Part shown: positions 7,408 through 16,603 of the stretch, one piece after another
Position numbering within the stretch: the first letter of the stretch is position 1
How the letters are laid out: each line of letters starts with the position of its first letter
Position numbers and translations under genes: made by a program
Notes under the pieces: model-generated
Seen by the model: only the letters and a program-made list of their open reading frames with translations
Database searches by the model: none
What the model was told of the DNA's origin: nothing
NCBI RefSeq assembly: GCF_000333595.1
Contig: NZ_BADK01001015.1
Coordinates: forward strand, 1 to 32,957
Length of the DNA stretch: 32,957 nt
Direction of reading: 5' to 3'
Source of the DNA: Azospirillum sp. B506
GTDB lineage: Bacteria > Pseudomonadota > Alphaproteobacteria > Azospirillales > Azospirillaceae

Positions 7408-8723
7408 TCAGGTGCGCCGCGTCCCGCGTATGGCGGCTCTGCCGATCATGCCGGCGCTGGCCTGTCCGGTGAGTTGGTCGCCGTCGACCCCGACCTCGAT
7501 CCTGAGCGTCACCTTGAACGGCTTCACCAACTGCATGGACCAGGTGAGCCTGTCGCCATCGATCCTGCCGTTCTGCAACGGCATGGAGATGCCGTTCTTC
7601 AGATTGGTCATCTCTCCGGACAGCGTGCCGTCCGGTGCGCTGCGCATGACGAGTTCGTGTGGATCCTTGCCCACGGGCGTGCTGACGGTGCAATCCCAGA
7701 TGCCGTCGATCGCCGAGGAGGGGGCAGTCGCCGGGAATGCCGGCGCGGCGGAGGCTGCCCCCTTGTCTTCGACGCTGAAGTGATGACGGTGTTCCTGGAG
7801 CCAGGTCCGCAACGTGCCGGGCTTGCGCCCAAGGGTGCGTTCCAGGAATTGGTTGGGCACCCACACGGGCGCGTTCGCCTCCTCGTAGAGGAAGAAATTC
7901 CACAGATAGTCGGGCACGCCCGGCGGCACCAGCCCGCTGTCGACGAGCGGCTTGAAATAGCCGTCGAGGGCCTCGCGGCTGCCATCGTGACGGATGCGGC
8001 GCAGGAACACCTCGCTCATCATCCGGGCGACCTCCGACGTCCGCAGGGGTGCCTCGCCATTGTTCAGCGTATAGAATTGACCGACATGGCGTGCGTCGTC
8101 GGATAGGATCAGCCGAGCCGCCGCCTCGCCGACCTCCCGCGGGTCGACATAGGCAACCAGCCTGTCGGGCCAGGGCAACAGGCTGTCCTGTTGCAGCGGG
8201 GGGATCATGCGCAGGAAATTGTCCATGTAGCTGGCACCCACATTGAGGTAGGTGACAGGCATCTCCGCATCGTCCAGCACCTGCCTTGCGATCGGATGCT
8301 GGATCTCGAGCCCCAGACCGAAGTCCCGCAACGGCTGCGGGATCCGACGCAGATTGGTGTCCGGCTGCATGCCGACGACGCGCAACATGTGAATCAGACA
8401 ACCCGCCTTGCGGATGGCAGCCACCAGATTCGACATGGCCGGCTCTTCCGGCAGGCCCGTCGTGGTCAGAACCAGCAGCCCTTCGATACCCTCGACCGCC
8501 GCATCCAGGCTGGCCTGCTCGAAATAATTCGCTTGTACGACCTCGATGCCGAGGTGGTCGTCGCGAAGCCGCTCCACCTTGTGAGGGCTGGACCCGATCA
8601 GGGCAGCCGGATCTCCGGCGCATGGAACCGCAGATAGCGGGCCATGGGACCGCCGATGTAGCCGCTGGCACCGAAGATCGCGCCACTCTTCGGAATCGGC
8701 TTGCTGAAGGACGGCACGGTCAT
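7408..8723 (-). pseudogene. NmrA-like NAD(P)-binding protein with C-terminal accessory domain, frameshifted
   Basis: Translation from ATG 8723 gives 41 residues with a Rossmann loop (GAIFGASGYIGG) and then TGA at 8598-8600. The rest (ALIGSSPHKVERLRDDHLG onward) continues in another frame to the stop at 7408. The total is 1316 nt, one base short of 439 codons, so one base is missing at about 8600-8612. The body (to about residue 330) resembles NmrA/SDR-like reductases such as NAD(P)H-binding and quinone-oxidoreductase-like proteins. The last about 95 residues form a separate beta-rich module beginning IDGIWDCTVSTPVGK and ending IRGTRRT, with alternating dG and dGD turns. That module occurs as a tail domain on other enzymes. 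Start choice rests on the Rossmann loop; the region upstream contains AGGAG. The same caution on sequencing error applies as for the monooxygenase. Confidence 0.8.
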
Positions 8724-8795
8724 GACTGGGCCAATCTCCTGGGGCGTCGATCTGTTATGGCCACGCACAGGCGCGGCGCGGCCATGGGAAGCTGC

Positions 8796-10226
8796 TTAGA
8801 AGGCGGGCTTGACGTTCAGGGTCAGCGTCTGCCAGTTCGTGTATTCCGCCAGACCGTCCAGTGCGTTCTCGCAGCCGAGGCCGGATTCCTTGTGGCCGCC
8901 GAACGGCTGATCGGGCGAATATTGGTGGATTTCGTTGCACCAGACCGTTCCGGCTTCCAGCCTTTCGGCGATGCGCTGCACAACGTCGAGATCCCGGCCC
9001 CAAACCGACGCGCCCAGCCCGTAACGGGTGGCGTTGGCCCGGGCGACGACATCGGCTTCGTCCCGCCACTTCAGCACAGGCAGAACTGGCCCGAAGGGTT
9101 CTTCGGCGACGATGCGCGAATCCTCCGGCGGGTTGTCCACCAGCGTCACCGGAACGAACCAGCCGGGCGCATCGCGGTCCACCCGGCCGCCGCCGGCGAA
9201 ACGATAGCCCTGGGTGATACAGTCGTCGATGTATTCGCAGACCTTCTCATACTGCGGTCCGTTCTGGATCGGCCCCAGCATGCTGTCCGGATCGGCGCCG
9301 TTGCCCACCTTGACCGTCTTCGTATAGGCGACCAGCTCCGCCAGCACCTCGTCATAGATCGACTCATGGACGTAGAGCCGCTTGGTCGCGTTGCAGAATT
9401 GGGCATTGTTCTGGAAGCTTGCCCAGAACAGTTGCGGAGCGATGGCCTTGGGATCGACGTCCGGCAGCACGATGGCTGGATCGTTGCCGCCCAGTTCCAG
9501 GGTCAGCCGCTTGAGCGTGCCGGCCGCGGAGCGCATGACATGCTTGCCGGTTTCGGTATGGCCGGTGAAGGCGATCTTGTCGATGCCCGGATGGGCCGTC
9601 ATCCATTTGCCCAGATCGTCGCCGCCGGTCACGGCGCTGAAGACGCCGGGGGGCAGGAACTCCCGGCACAGTTCGGCCAGTTTCAGCATGCACAGCGGGG
9701 TGAAGGGCGACGGTTTCACAATGATCGTGTTGCCCGCCACCAGGGCCGGCGCGATCTTCCAGATCGACAGCAACACCGGGAAATTCCACGGCGTGATCGC
9801 TCCGACCACGCCGAGCGGCGTGCGGCGGGTGACGACCCGTCTGTCGCCGTCGTCGACCAGCACCTCGTCGGCGAGGGACTGTCCGGCCACCGCGCGGCAC
9901 CAATGGGCGGCACCCAGGATTTCCCATTGCGCGCCCGGCCGCGGCTTGCCCTGCTCCCTGGTCAGCAAGGCCACGAAGCTTTCGGCATTCGCTTCGATTG
10001 CCTGACCGATCCGGTGGACGGCGGCCTGACGCTCGGCCAGGGGCGTCAGGCTCCAGCTTTTGAAAGCGGTCCGGGCCGCGCTCACCGCGGCGGCGAATTG
10101 TGCCTTGCCCGCATCGGGAACCTCGGCGATCCGTTCCCGCGTGGCGGGGTTGAGGACGGCAAAGGAGGCCGGCGCATCCACCAGGTCTCCGCCGATCGTC
10201 ATGCGGTAGTTCGTGTCGAAATCCAT
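8796..10226 (-). CDS. Aldehyde dehydrogenase (NAD(P)+), ALDH superfamily
   Basis: A 476-residue aldehyde dehydrogenase that oxidises an aldehyde to a carboxylate. The oxyanion Asn is N148 (TPWNFP), the general base E244 (LELGGND) and the nucleophile C278 (AQFCNATKR). The Rossmann phosphate loop FTGHTETGK and the late EEPFGPVLPV motif are present, so the enzyme looks fully active. ATG 10226 has GGAGG seven bases upstream; the ATG six bases earlier would sit almost on the Shine-Dalgarno site. The gene begins 28 bp after the acyl-CoA ligase stop. With the FAD oxidases upstream it fits oxidation of an alcohol to an aldehyde and then an acid, which the ligase could activate. The specific aldehyde is not known. 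Confidence 0.92.
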   Translation of the reverse strand: MDFDTNYRMTIGGDLVDAPASFAVLNPATRERIAEVPDAGKAQFAAAVSAARTAFKSWSLTPLAERQAAVHRIGQAIEANAESFVALLTREQGKPRPGAQWEILGAAHWCRAVAGQSLADEVLVDDGDRRVVTRRTPLGVVGAITPWNFPVLLSIWKIAPALVAGNTIIVKPSPFTPLCMLKLAELCREFLPPGVFSAVTGGDDLGKWMTAHPGIDKIAFTGHTETGKHVMRSAAGTLKRLTLELGGNDPAIVLPDVDPKAIAPQLFWASFQNNAQFCNATKRLYVHESIYDEVLAELVAYTKTVKVGNGADPDSMLGPIQNGPQYEKVCEYIDDCITQGYRFAGGGRVDRDAPGWFVPVTLVDNPPEDSRIVAEEPFGPVLPVLKWRDEADVVARANATRYGLGASVWGRDLDVVQRIAERLEAGTVWCNEIHQYSPDQPFGGHKESGLGCENALDGLAEYTNWQTLTLNVKPAF

Positions 10227-10254
10227 CGTCATTCCTCCCGGAAGATTCATTCGG

Positions 10255-11787
10255 TTACGCGTCGAGGCGCTTCAACTCCCGCCGCATGATTTTTCCCGTG
10301 CTCGTCTTTGGCAGATCGTCGACGAACAGGATCTGCCGCGGCACCTTGTAGGCGGCGAGGTGAGCACGGGCGTAGTCGAGGATGTCCTCGGCGGTGACGT
10401 CGGCACCGGCCTTGCGGACGATGTAGGCTTTGGCGATCTCGCCCTTCGCCTCGTCGGGTTGCGGTCCGACCGCGACCAGGGCGACGGCGGGATGGGCGGA
10501 GAGGACACGCTCCAGTTCGGCGGGATAGATGTTGAAGCCGCCAGTGATGATCATGTCCTTCTTGCGGTCGACGATGTAGATGTAGCCGTCTTTGTCGGTC
10601 CGCGCCAAATCCCCGCTGTGCAGCCAGCCGTCGGCGGTGATGGTGTCGCGCGTCCCCTGCGGATTGCCGAAATAGCCCTGCATGACGATCGGCCCGCGCA
10701 CCATCAGCTCGCCGACTTCGCCGGAGGGCAGCGTGCGGGACGGGTCGTCGGCCGCCGCGATCCGGCATTCCACGCCGGGCAGCGGCACACCGATCGAGCC
10801 GTGGCGCCTTTCGCCGTAAAAGGCATGGGTGGTGCCCAATCCGGCAATCTCGGTCATGCCCCACAGCTCGATCAGCGGGCAGCCGAACTCGGCTTCGAAG
10901 GCTTCCATCTTCGCGACGGGCATCACCTGCCCGCCGACCGTGCACAGCCTCAGGGACGAGACGTCGTAGTTCGCACGCTCCGGATAGGCCAGCAGGTACA
11001 TGTACATGGTCGGGACGCCGTCGAACATCGTGGCCCGATGGGTCTGGATCGCCTCCAGCGCGTCCCGTTCGTTGAACTTCGGCAACAGCACCAGCGTCAT
11101 GCCGTACCAGAAGGCGGCGTTCATCACCACGTTGCCGTAGACGTGCGAACAGGGCAGCGCCGACACCACTGTGTCGCTGTCGTTCCGCGCATGCATCACC
11201 GCGGTCATGGCGGTGGATGTCAGGACGTTGCGGTGGCTCGTCATCGCCCCCTTGGGATGGCCGGTCGTACCCGAGGTGTAGCCGATGGTCGACAGGCTGT
11301 CGGGATCGACCGCCACCGCCGGGATGTCGAGCGAACCGGTCAGCAGATCGGCGAAGGGGATCGTTCCGTCCATCACGGCGTCGCCGAACAGGACGATATG
11401 GTCGACACGGGTCTGGTCGCGGATGGCACTCAGGGCATGGCCCTTGTCGCCCGAGGCGATGACAGCCTTGGCACCGCAGTCGTTGGCGACGAAGACCACT
11501 TCCTCCGCCGTCAGCATGACATTGATCGGGTTGACCGCCGCCCCGGTTCTCAGGATGCCGTAATAGCTGACGATCCATTCCCAGCAGTTCGATGCATAGA
11601 GCGTCACCACGTCGCCGCGGCCGACGCCCCGCCGGCTCAGGCTGTCGGCGACGCGGCTGGACAATGCGTCCAGATCCGTGAACGAAAAACTGCGCCCGCC
11701 CGTCACCAGGGCGGTCTTGTTGCCATAAACCGCCGCCGCATAGGGCAGCACCGCACCCAGGTTCCAGGTACGCGCCGGTCTGCTCAT
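10255..11787 (-). CDS. AMP-forming acyl-CoA synthetase / aryl-CoA ligase
   Basis: A 510-residue ANL-superfamily ligase that activates a carboxylate via an acyl-AMP to its CoA thioester. It shows the P-loop YTSGTTGHPKGAMTSH (about 168-183), the LWGMTE adenine-site motif, the hinge DGWLHSGDL...DGYIYIVDRKKD, the GGFNIYPAELE motif, and the C-terminal catalytic lysine in PKTSTGKIMRREL. ATG 11787 has GAGGAG about seven bases upstream. It lies between the FAD oxidase and the aldehyde dehydrogenase in a tight operon. Fatty-acid, cinnamate-like and benzoate-like substrates cannot be told apart from sequence alone, but the neighbourhood favours an aromatic or aryl-alkyl acid. Confidence 0.9.
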   Translation of the reverse strand: MSRPARTWNLGAVLPYAAAVYGNKTALVTGGRSFSFTDLDALSSRVADSLSRRGVGRGDVVTLYASNCWEWIVSYYGILRTGAAVNPINVMLTAEEVVFVANDCGAKAVIASGDKGHALSAIRDQTRVDHIVLFGDAVMDGTIPFADLLTGSLDIPAVAVDPDSLSTIGYTSGTTGHPKGAMTSHRNVLTSTAMTAVMHARNDSDTVVSALPCSHVYGNVVMNAAFWYGMTLVLLPKFNERDALEAIQTHRATMFDGVPTMYMYLLAYPERANYDVSSLRLCTVGGQVMPVAKMEAFEAEFGCPLIELWGMTEIAGLGTTHAFYGERRHGSIGVPLPGVECRIAAADDPSRTLPSGEVGELMVRGPIVMQGYFGNPQGTRDTITADGWLHSGDLARTDKDGYIYIVDRKKDMIITGGFNIYPAELERVLSAHPAVALVAVGPQPDEAKGEIAKAYIVRKAGADVTAEDILDYARAHLAAYKVPRQILFVDDLPKTSTGKIMRRELKRLDA

Positions 11788-11844
11788 TGTGGTCTCCTCA
11801 TCGAATCCGGGGTTGGGGCGTGGACGCCACCCTGAGCCGCGCGT

Positions 11845-13518
11845 TCACATGCCCTTGGTGCCAACCACACGCGACATCAGCTCAAGCACCGGCCGGGACA
11901 GGATCACCGGCTTCAGCATCGGCAGCGCGGTTGCCACCAGCTTCGGCACGACGGGAAGGACATATTCGTTGGAGCGCGACGCATTGCCGGGGTCGAGCCG
12001 GTTCTTCACCTGACGGATGTAGCGTTGCGGCGCGCCGATCGACTCTCCCTGCAACTCCATCACCGGCCCGAGGCCGAGCGCCATCAAGCCGACCGGATCC
12101 TTCCAGCTGATTGCGAAGTGATCGAACAGCGCGCGAGCGGCGGCGATGCGCGCCGGCTTGCTTGCCGGGTCGAAGTTGATGATGTTCTCCGTCCAGAGAT
12201 AGCGGCCCTCATGCGGCCAGGACCAATGCTCCTCGCGTCCGCCTTCGACCAGCTTGCCGCCGGGCAGGCTTCCGCCCGCGAGACACTCCTGCCCGGCCTC
12301 CATCGCCCGCGGCAGGAAATGGAAGGAGTCGAGCACGCCGAACGAGGTGGTGATGCCGCCCGAGGGCCTGAGGACACGGGGAACGAACTGCGAGGTGAAC
12401 AGATTGCGGAACAGCACCTCGGCATGCTCGTCGGCCAGCTCCAGAATGCGGCCGCCGGTGCGCTGCACGATCTCGTTCACCACACCCATGCGCCACGCGT
12501 GTTCGGCCGGCGAGCGCGACAGCGTCATCAGCGTCCAATTCTTGTCGTTGGACGGCTGCGCCACCTCCGGCAGCGTGCCGCGCTTCACCTGGTCGACGTA
12601 GTCGGCGTTGCTTCCCGTCACCGTCCATCCGATATGGTCGGGCGGCATGCGCAACATGGCGAAGCAGAGATTCTCGTCGAGCAGTTCGAAGGTAGCGGCG
12701 CGGTGGCTGTCCCAATCCGGCCATACCGCATGCAGGAAGCCGGCATTGTCCGGAATGCGCAGACCCAGCTGGGGAAGGCGGCCGGTCGGCTCCAGCGGCC
12801 CGGTCACCGGCACGGGATACAGCTTGTAGCCGATCCTGGTGAAGACCCCCAGTCCGCCGGCCGCCCCGCAGAAGCCCCGGATCATGCCGCGCACGCCGGG
12901 GCCGGGACCTTCGCCGGCGAACCAGCCGCAGCCGGAACCGGCGGTGCCACCGCGCACGATGTCGCCCTGGGGCGTGACCCACTCCCACGACAGCAGGTTG
13001 CGGGCGTTCATGCTGGTGCCCTGCGAGGTGACGCCCACCCCCAGCAGCGATGTGGCGGAGGCCAGCGGCGAATGGGCGGGACCGGCTCCGACGATGTGGC
13101 AGGTCAGGCCATGCTTCAGCGCTTCGGCCTGAAGTGCTCCGGCGATGGCGTAGGGGCCGATGATCGCCATGCGGTTCCTGGCATCGATCTCCAGCCCATT
13201 CATCCGCCTCAGGTCGATCACGACCGTCTCGGGAGAACAGGCGTTGCTCATCGAGCCATAGCCAGTGGAGTGCGCCTTGTAGTGAAGCTTATGGCGGAGG
13301 CAGCATTTGACCACCGCCGCGACCTCCTCCGTGCTCCCCGGCAGGACCACGGCCACCGGCCAGATGCCGGAGAATTTCTCCGCTCCCGGCACCTTGCCGA
13401 CGCCGGTGTTCCAGGCGTGGGCCGACAGCATCGCCGGGTCGGTGCTGATATGGCGGGCGCCGACGATCCGCTCCAACTCGCCGCGCACCGGGACCGGAAT
13501 TTCGATTCTCTTGCTCAT
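11845..13518 (-). CDS. FAD-linked oxidase (GlcD / p-cresol methylhydroxylase-like fold)
   Basis: A 557-residue FAD-binding type 4 (PCMH-type) oxidoreductase. The N-terminal FAD domain runs from about residue 50 to 230, with the PGSTEEVAAVVKCCLRH opening and glycine-rich stretches (SATSLLGVGVTSQGTSMNA, GAAGGLGVFTRIGYKLYPV). The C-terminal substrate domain ends in LDPGNASRSNEYVLP. Relatives oxidise alpha-hydroxy acids or hydroxybenzylic carbons, passing electrons to partner proteins rather than always to O2. The next gene upstream encodes a GlcF-like Fe-S protein 16 bp away, and a second FAD oxidase lies beyond it. The three likely form a membrane-linked dehydrogenase complex. ATG 13518 has AGGAG upstream. 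Length is close to the vanillyl-alcohol oxidase group, so that is an alternative reading. Confidence 0.82.
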   Translation of the reverse strand: MSKRIEIPVPVRGELERIVGARHISTDPAMLSAHAWNTGVGKVPGAEKFSGIWPVAVVLPGSTEEVAAVVKCCLRHKLHYKAHSTGYGSMSNACSPETVVIDLRRMNGLEIDARNRMAIIGPYAIAGALQAEALKHGLTCHIVGAGPAHSPLASATSLLGVGVTSQGTSMNARNLLSWEWVTPQGDIVRGGTAGSGCGWFAGEGPGPGVRGMIRGFCGAAGGLGVFTRIGYKLYPVPVTGPLEPTGRLPQLGLRIPDNAGFLHAVWPDWDSHRAATFELLDENLCFAMLRMPPDHIGWTVTGSNADYVDQVKRGTLPEVAQPSNDKNWTLMTLSRSPAEHAWRMGVVNEIVQRTGGRILELADEHAEVLFRNLFTSQFVPRVLRPSGGITTSFGVLDSFHFLPRAMEAGQECLAGGSLPGGKLVEGGREEHWSWPHEGRYLWTENIINFDPASKPARIAAARALFDHFAISWKDPVGLMALGLGPVMELQGESIGAPQRYIRQVKNRLDPGNASRSNEYVLPVVPKLVATALPMLKPVILSRPVLELMSRVVGTKGM

Positions 13519-13534
13519 GGGGGCGCTCCTGGGG

Positions 13535-14839
13535 TCAACCGGCCAGCGCCGGGGCGGGTCGAAGGGCTTGTGCAAGCAGACCAAGCAAATCCTGCATCTG
13601 CACGGCGCTGCCGGCATGCTCGGCCAGATGGCTGGTGCAACCGGTGCAGGCGCTGACCAGGATCGACGCGGTGCTGTCCTGCACTTCCGCAAGCCGGTTG
13701 CGGGCGGCCAGCGCCGCCGCCTCCGGCACCGTTTCCTTGACTCCTCCGCAGGCCCCGCAGCAGTAGCTGGAGGCATGGTGGCGCTCCAGTTCCACCAATT
13801 CCACGCCCATGGCGCGCAGAAGCGCGCGGGGCGCCTCGTAGCAGCCGCCATTGCCGAAGCGCAGAGCCGAGGGTGTCCGCGACACCAGGATGCCGGACAT
13901 CTGGTTGTCGAGACCGGAGTCCTGCGTCCCTCTCGGCTCGCTCAACCGCCCGAGCTTGCACGAGTCATGGTAGGCGACCGGCCGGCCCTGCAGGTCGGGC
14001 AAGGGGGCCAGGGACAGGCGCCCCTGCTGCACCAGTTCCCAGAGATATTCGGTGATGTGCAGGACGCGGATCGATCCGAAGGACAGCCCGAAGCGCGGAT
14101 GGATGGAGCGGAATGCCGACAATGCGGCGGCGGAGAAGGTCACCAGCGTGCCGGCTCCCGTTTGCTGGGCCTGCTCGATCAGTTCCTGCGCCAGTGTCCG
14201 CGCCTCGTCGACGTAGCCGAGGTCGAAGGCGAGACCGCCCGACGACCCTTCCTCGGTCCCCAGATGGGTCATGGCGATGCCGACGCGATGAAGCGTGGCG
14301 ACCACAGCGCGCAACGCCGGCCAGCCAGCCGGTTCATAGGCGAGGCCGCTGCCGATGTGCAGCAGAGTCTCCGCCTTCCCCGTTCCATCGAACGCAAGTC
14401 CATCGGCCCAGTGGGCACGCTCTGTCCGTGGATGACCGCGGGAGTTTCCCGATCGGTGCAGTGCCTCCATCATTTCCCGGTGCGGAGCCGGCGAATGCCC
14501 GTCGCTCACCAGCTTCGCGCGCAGGGCATACAGGGAGTCGAGCGGCTCGACCGTTTCGGCGAAGTTGATCTTGCACGAGACGTCGCAGTTGCCGCACATC
14601 GTACAACTGGCGACTGCGCCGGCCATCTCGGCGGAATGCGGCACGTTGCCGTCGAGCAGGCCGTAGGCCATGATCAGCTGGCCACCGCCGCTGTAGGCGT
14701 GGAACTGGCCGTAATCGATGCTCGGACAAGCCGAGGCGTGCCGCTGGCTCTTGGGCATGGCGATGAACTTGCATTGGGAACAGCGGGTGCATCGCGCCAG
14801 GAAGTCGCGGCGGTCCTCAAGTGTTTGGGGGGAGTGCAT
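13535..14839 (-). CDS. (Fe-S)-binding protein, GlcF / heterodisulfide-reductase-like
   Basis: A 434-residue electron-transfer subunit. The N-terminus carries two 4Fe-4S motifs: CTRCSQC (C17, C20, C23 with C38 in ACPS) and CTMCGNCDVSC. The C-terminal half holds cysteine-rich CCG-type modules (DSCKLGR, GGCYE, YCCGACGG, SACTGCTSHL) like those of GlcF, lactate-utilisation LutA and HdrB/D. It should carry electrons from the neighbouring FAD oxidases toward the quinone pool. ATG 14839 has GAGG seven bases upstream; a GTG at 14854 is an alternative. It is 16 bp upstream of one FAD oxidase and 160 bp downstream of the other. Confidence 0.88.
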   Translation of the reverse strand: MHSPQTLEDRRDFLARCTRCSQCKFIAMPKSQRHASACPSIDYGQFHAYSGGGQLIMAYGLLDGNVPHSAEMAGAVASCTMCGNCDVSCKINFAETVEPLDSLYALRAKLVSDGHSPAPHREMMEALHRSGNSRGHPRTERAHWADGLAFDGTGKAETLLHIGSGLAYEPAGWPALRAVVATLHRVGIAMTHLGTEEGSSGGLAFDLGYVDEARTLAQELIEQAQQTGAGTLVTFSAAALSAFRSIHPRFGLSFGSIRVLHITEYLWELVQQGRLSLAPLPDLQGRPVAYHDSCKLGRLSEPRGTQDSGLDNQMSGILVSRTPSALRFGNGGCYEAPRALLRAMGVELVELERHHASSYCCGACGGVKETVPEAAALAARNRLAEVQDSTASILVSACTGCTSHLAEHAGSAVQMQDLLGLLAQALRPAPALAG

Positions 14840-14999
14840 CCTGCGGCCTCTCACGGTTTTCCCATCGGCCGGGACGGCTTCCGGCCGGGTGATGCTGATG
14901 TCGGTTGTGGCGAATTGTCGCCGGGGGCCAATTCAGGCCGCGGTTGACGGTGCGCTTGCTGTGGCACCGGCAGGAAACCGCCGTGTCCGACGCGGTCGT

Positions 15000-16475
15000 T
15001 CAGGAATAGGGCAGACGGTTGGGGTTCATCACCCCGGCAGGGTCGAGGATCGATTTGGTCAACGCCATCATCGATTGGATACCGTCGTCATGCCGGTAAG
15101 CCAGATCGGACCACGCGCCATAGGGCCGACTGAAGAAGGCGCCGGCATCGGCGCAGCGGTCCGCTGCAACCTGCCACGCAGCAGCGGACCGCTGCGTGTC
15201 GTCCGCCTTGTGCGGATCGTAGGGAAGCGTGAATTCGATGTGGCCGTACACGCCCTGTGCCATCGGCTGGATGTAGACGCCAAGCGGCAGATGCCCGAGC
15301 CCCGCCTTCGCCAGCCCGTCCCGCACCAGCGGCACGAAGCCGGCGGCACGGTCCAATTGCTGCAGGAAGAACAGCTCCCGGTGTCCACCCATTGCGCGGT
15401 CGCGGAACGACGTCGGCTCGGCCACGCGCAGTGCCTGCCCCAGCGCGGTCGCCGCATGGCCCGCCAGCGAGGCGGCAAGCACCGTGCCATGCTGTTCCGC
15501 GCCGGCTTGCAGATCAGCCTGCTGCCAAGCCATCTTTTCCTCCGGAGCCTGCCGTCCTGCCGACAGGCCGACGAACAGGGTCCAGGCGGGAAGCGCGACG
15601 GACAAGGACGCGAAGGCGCCGGCGTCCCGCGCCAGCAACAGCGCAAGCTGCACGCGGTCGACGATGAACAGGGCGTTGCCGAGCCGGCGGTGAAGCAGCT
15701 CCCTCGCAAGATCGATCACCGGTTCCAGGGCATCGGCACTGGCGAACCAGCCTTGCTCCATCGTGGGAATGCGTTCGCAATACAGCGCCGCCCAGGCCAT
15801 GAGTCCCAGGGTGCCCTGCGCGCCCTGCAACACACGAAGAAGGTCGAGGTTGGTCGGACCGATCGGCATCATCTGCCGATGCCCCCGCGCCAGTTGTTCA
15901 GCCAGCGTACCTTCTATGGCGGCACCGCCGGTGGGGGCGCAACGCCCGTTGCCAAGCACCAGAAGGGTGCCGCCGAAGGGATCGGCCACATCCCAGTGAT
16001 CGTTGGCGTTGATCAGGGGCTCGCGTTCGAGAAAGCTGGCGACGACGGATTTGCCGGCTCGCGGCGACAGCGGCCGCATGGCTCGCAGGCCATAGGGCCG
16101 CAGCAGGTCGTCGACGGTGCCGAAATCGACACCCGCTTCCAGAATGGCGATCTTGTCACGGTCATCGGCATGACAAAGCCGGTTCATGCCCGAGAGATCG
16201 GCGATCACCACATTGTCCCGTGCGGGAACCGTATCGCCGCGACGCCGGCGGCCGGTGGACGAAACCGGAACGACACCGGTTCCAGTGTCGTTCGCCCAGC
16301 GTATCAGGCTTACGATTTCGTCCGTGCTCCGCGGTTTCAGGATGGCGCGGGGGACATACCCTCGGGGCGTGTCGCTGTCGGAGGCGAAGGACCGAAGCTC
16401 CGCCCCGTCGACGCTGCACGTGATGCCTGCGGGTGTATGGAGACGGTCGGCGTTTTCAATGAATGCGATACCCAC
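15000..16475 (-). CDS. FAD-linked oxidase, second (PCMH-type)
   Basis: A 491-residue FAD-binding oxidoreductase, and the first gene of the leftward operon. The FAD domain starts around YVPRAILKPRSTDEIVSLIRWA (about 40-60), continues through PVSSTGRRRRGD and an ADLSGMNRL strand, and the protein ends with the typical ILDPAGVMNPNRLPY tail of GlcD/PchF-like enzymes. It differs clearly from the 557-residue oxidase, so the pair may be two unlike flavin subunits (as GlcD and GlcE are) or enzymes for two successive oxidations. The start is GTG 16475 with AGGAG six bases upstream. It is divergent from the AraC regulator at 16604 across 128 bp that contain repeated GGTATCG boxes, so it is the likely main target. 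Confidence 0.82.
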   Translation of the reverse strand: MGIAFIENADRLHTPAGITCSVDGAELRSFASDSDTPRGYVPRAILKPRSTDEIVSLIRWANDTGTGVVPVSSTGRRRRGDTVPARDNVVIADLSGMNRLCHADDRDKIAILEAGVDFGTVDDLLRPYGLRAMRPLSPRAGKSVVASFLEREPLINANDHWDVADPFGGTLLVLGNGRCAPTGGAAIEGTLAEQLARGHRQMMPIGPTNLDLLRVLQGAQGTLGLMAWAALYCERIPTMEQGWFASADALEPVIDLARELLHRRLGNALFIVDRVQLALLLARDAGAFASLSVALPAWTLFVGLSAGRQAPEEKMAWQQADLQAGAEQHGTVLAASLAGHAATALGQALRVAEPTSFRDRAMGGHRELFFLQQLDRAAGFVPLVRDGLAKAGLGHLPLGVYIQPMAQGVYGHIEFTLPYDPHKADDTQRSAAAWQVAADRCADAGAFFSRPYGAWSDLAYRHDDGIQSMMALTKSILDPAGVMNPNRLPYS

Positions 16476-16600
16476 GTTCCTCTCCTCTGGAGCCGCCGGT
16501 TCGAAGCCGATACCAATCGTGCTGCGATGCCGGTATCGTTATATGCGCCCCTCGGATTGACTGTCAGCCGGGCCAACAGTTCGAATTGCCGCCGGTATCG
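16466..16600. promoter_or_regulatory. Divergent promoter region with four GGTATCG boxes
   Basis: The heptamer GGTATCG occurs four times: as CGATACC at 16466-16472 and 16508-16514 (42 bp apart), and as GGTATCG at 16532-16538 and 16594-16600. The inner pair forms an inverted repeat with 17 bp between the arms. The direct copies share a longer 12-mer, GCCGGTATCGTT (16529-16540, 16591-16602). AraC-type activators bind such half-sites, so these are candidate operators for the adjacent regulator controlling itself and the leftward operon. The outermost copies overlap the start regions of both genes. Confidence 0.5.
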
Positions 16601-16603
16601 TTC

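Noticed and set aside
8286-10289. A 667-codon + strand open frame
   Set aside because: Antisense shadow of the aldehyde dehydrogenase and NmrA-like genes; no recognisable domain, and composition typical of complement frames.
12025-13656. A 543-codon + strand open frame
   Set aside because: Antisense to the FAD-linked oxidase at 11845-13518; biased composition and no domain.
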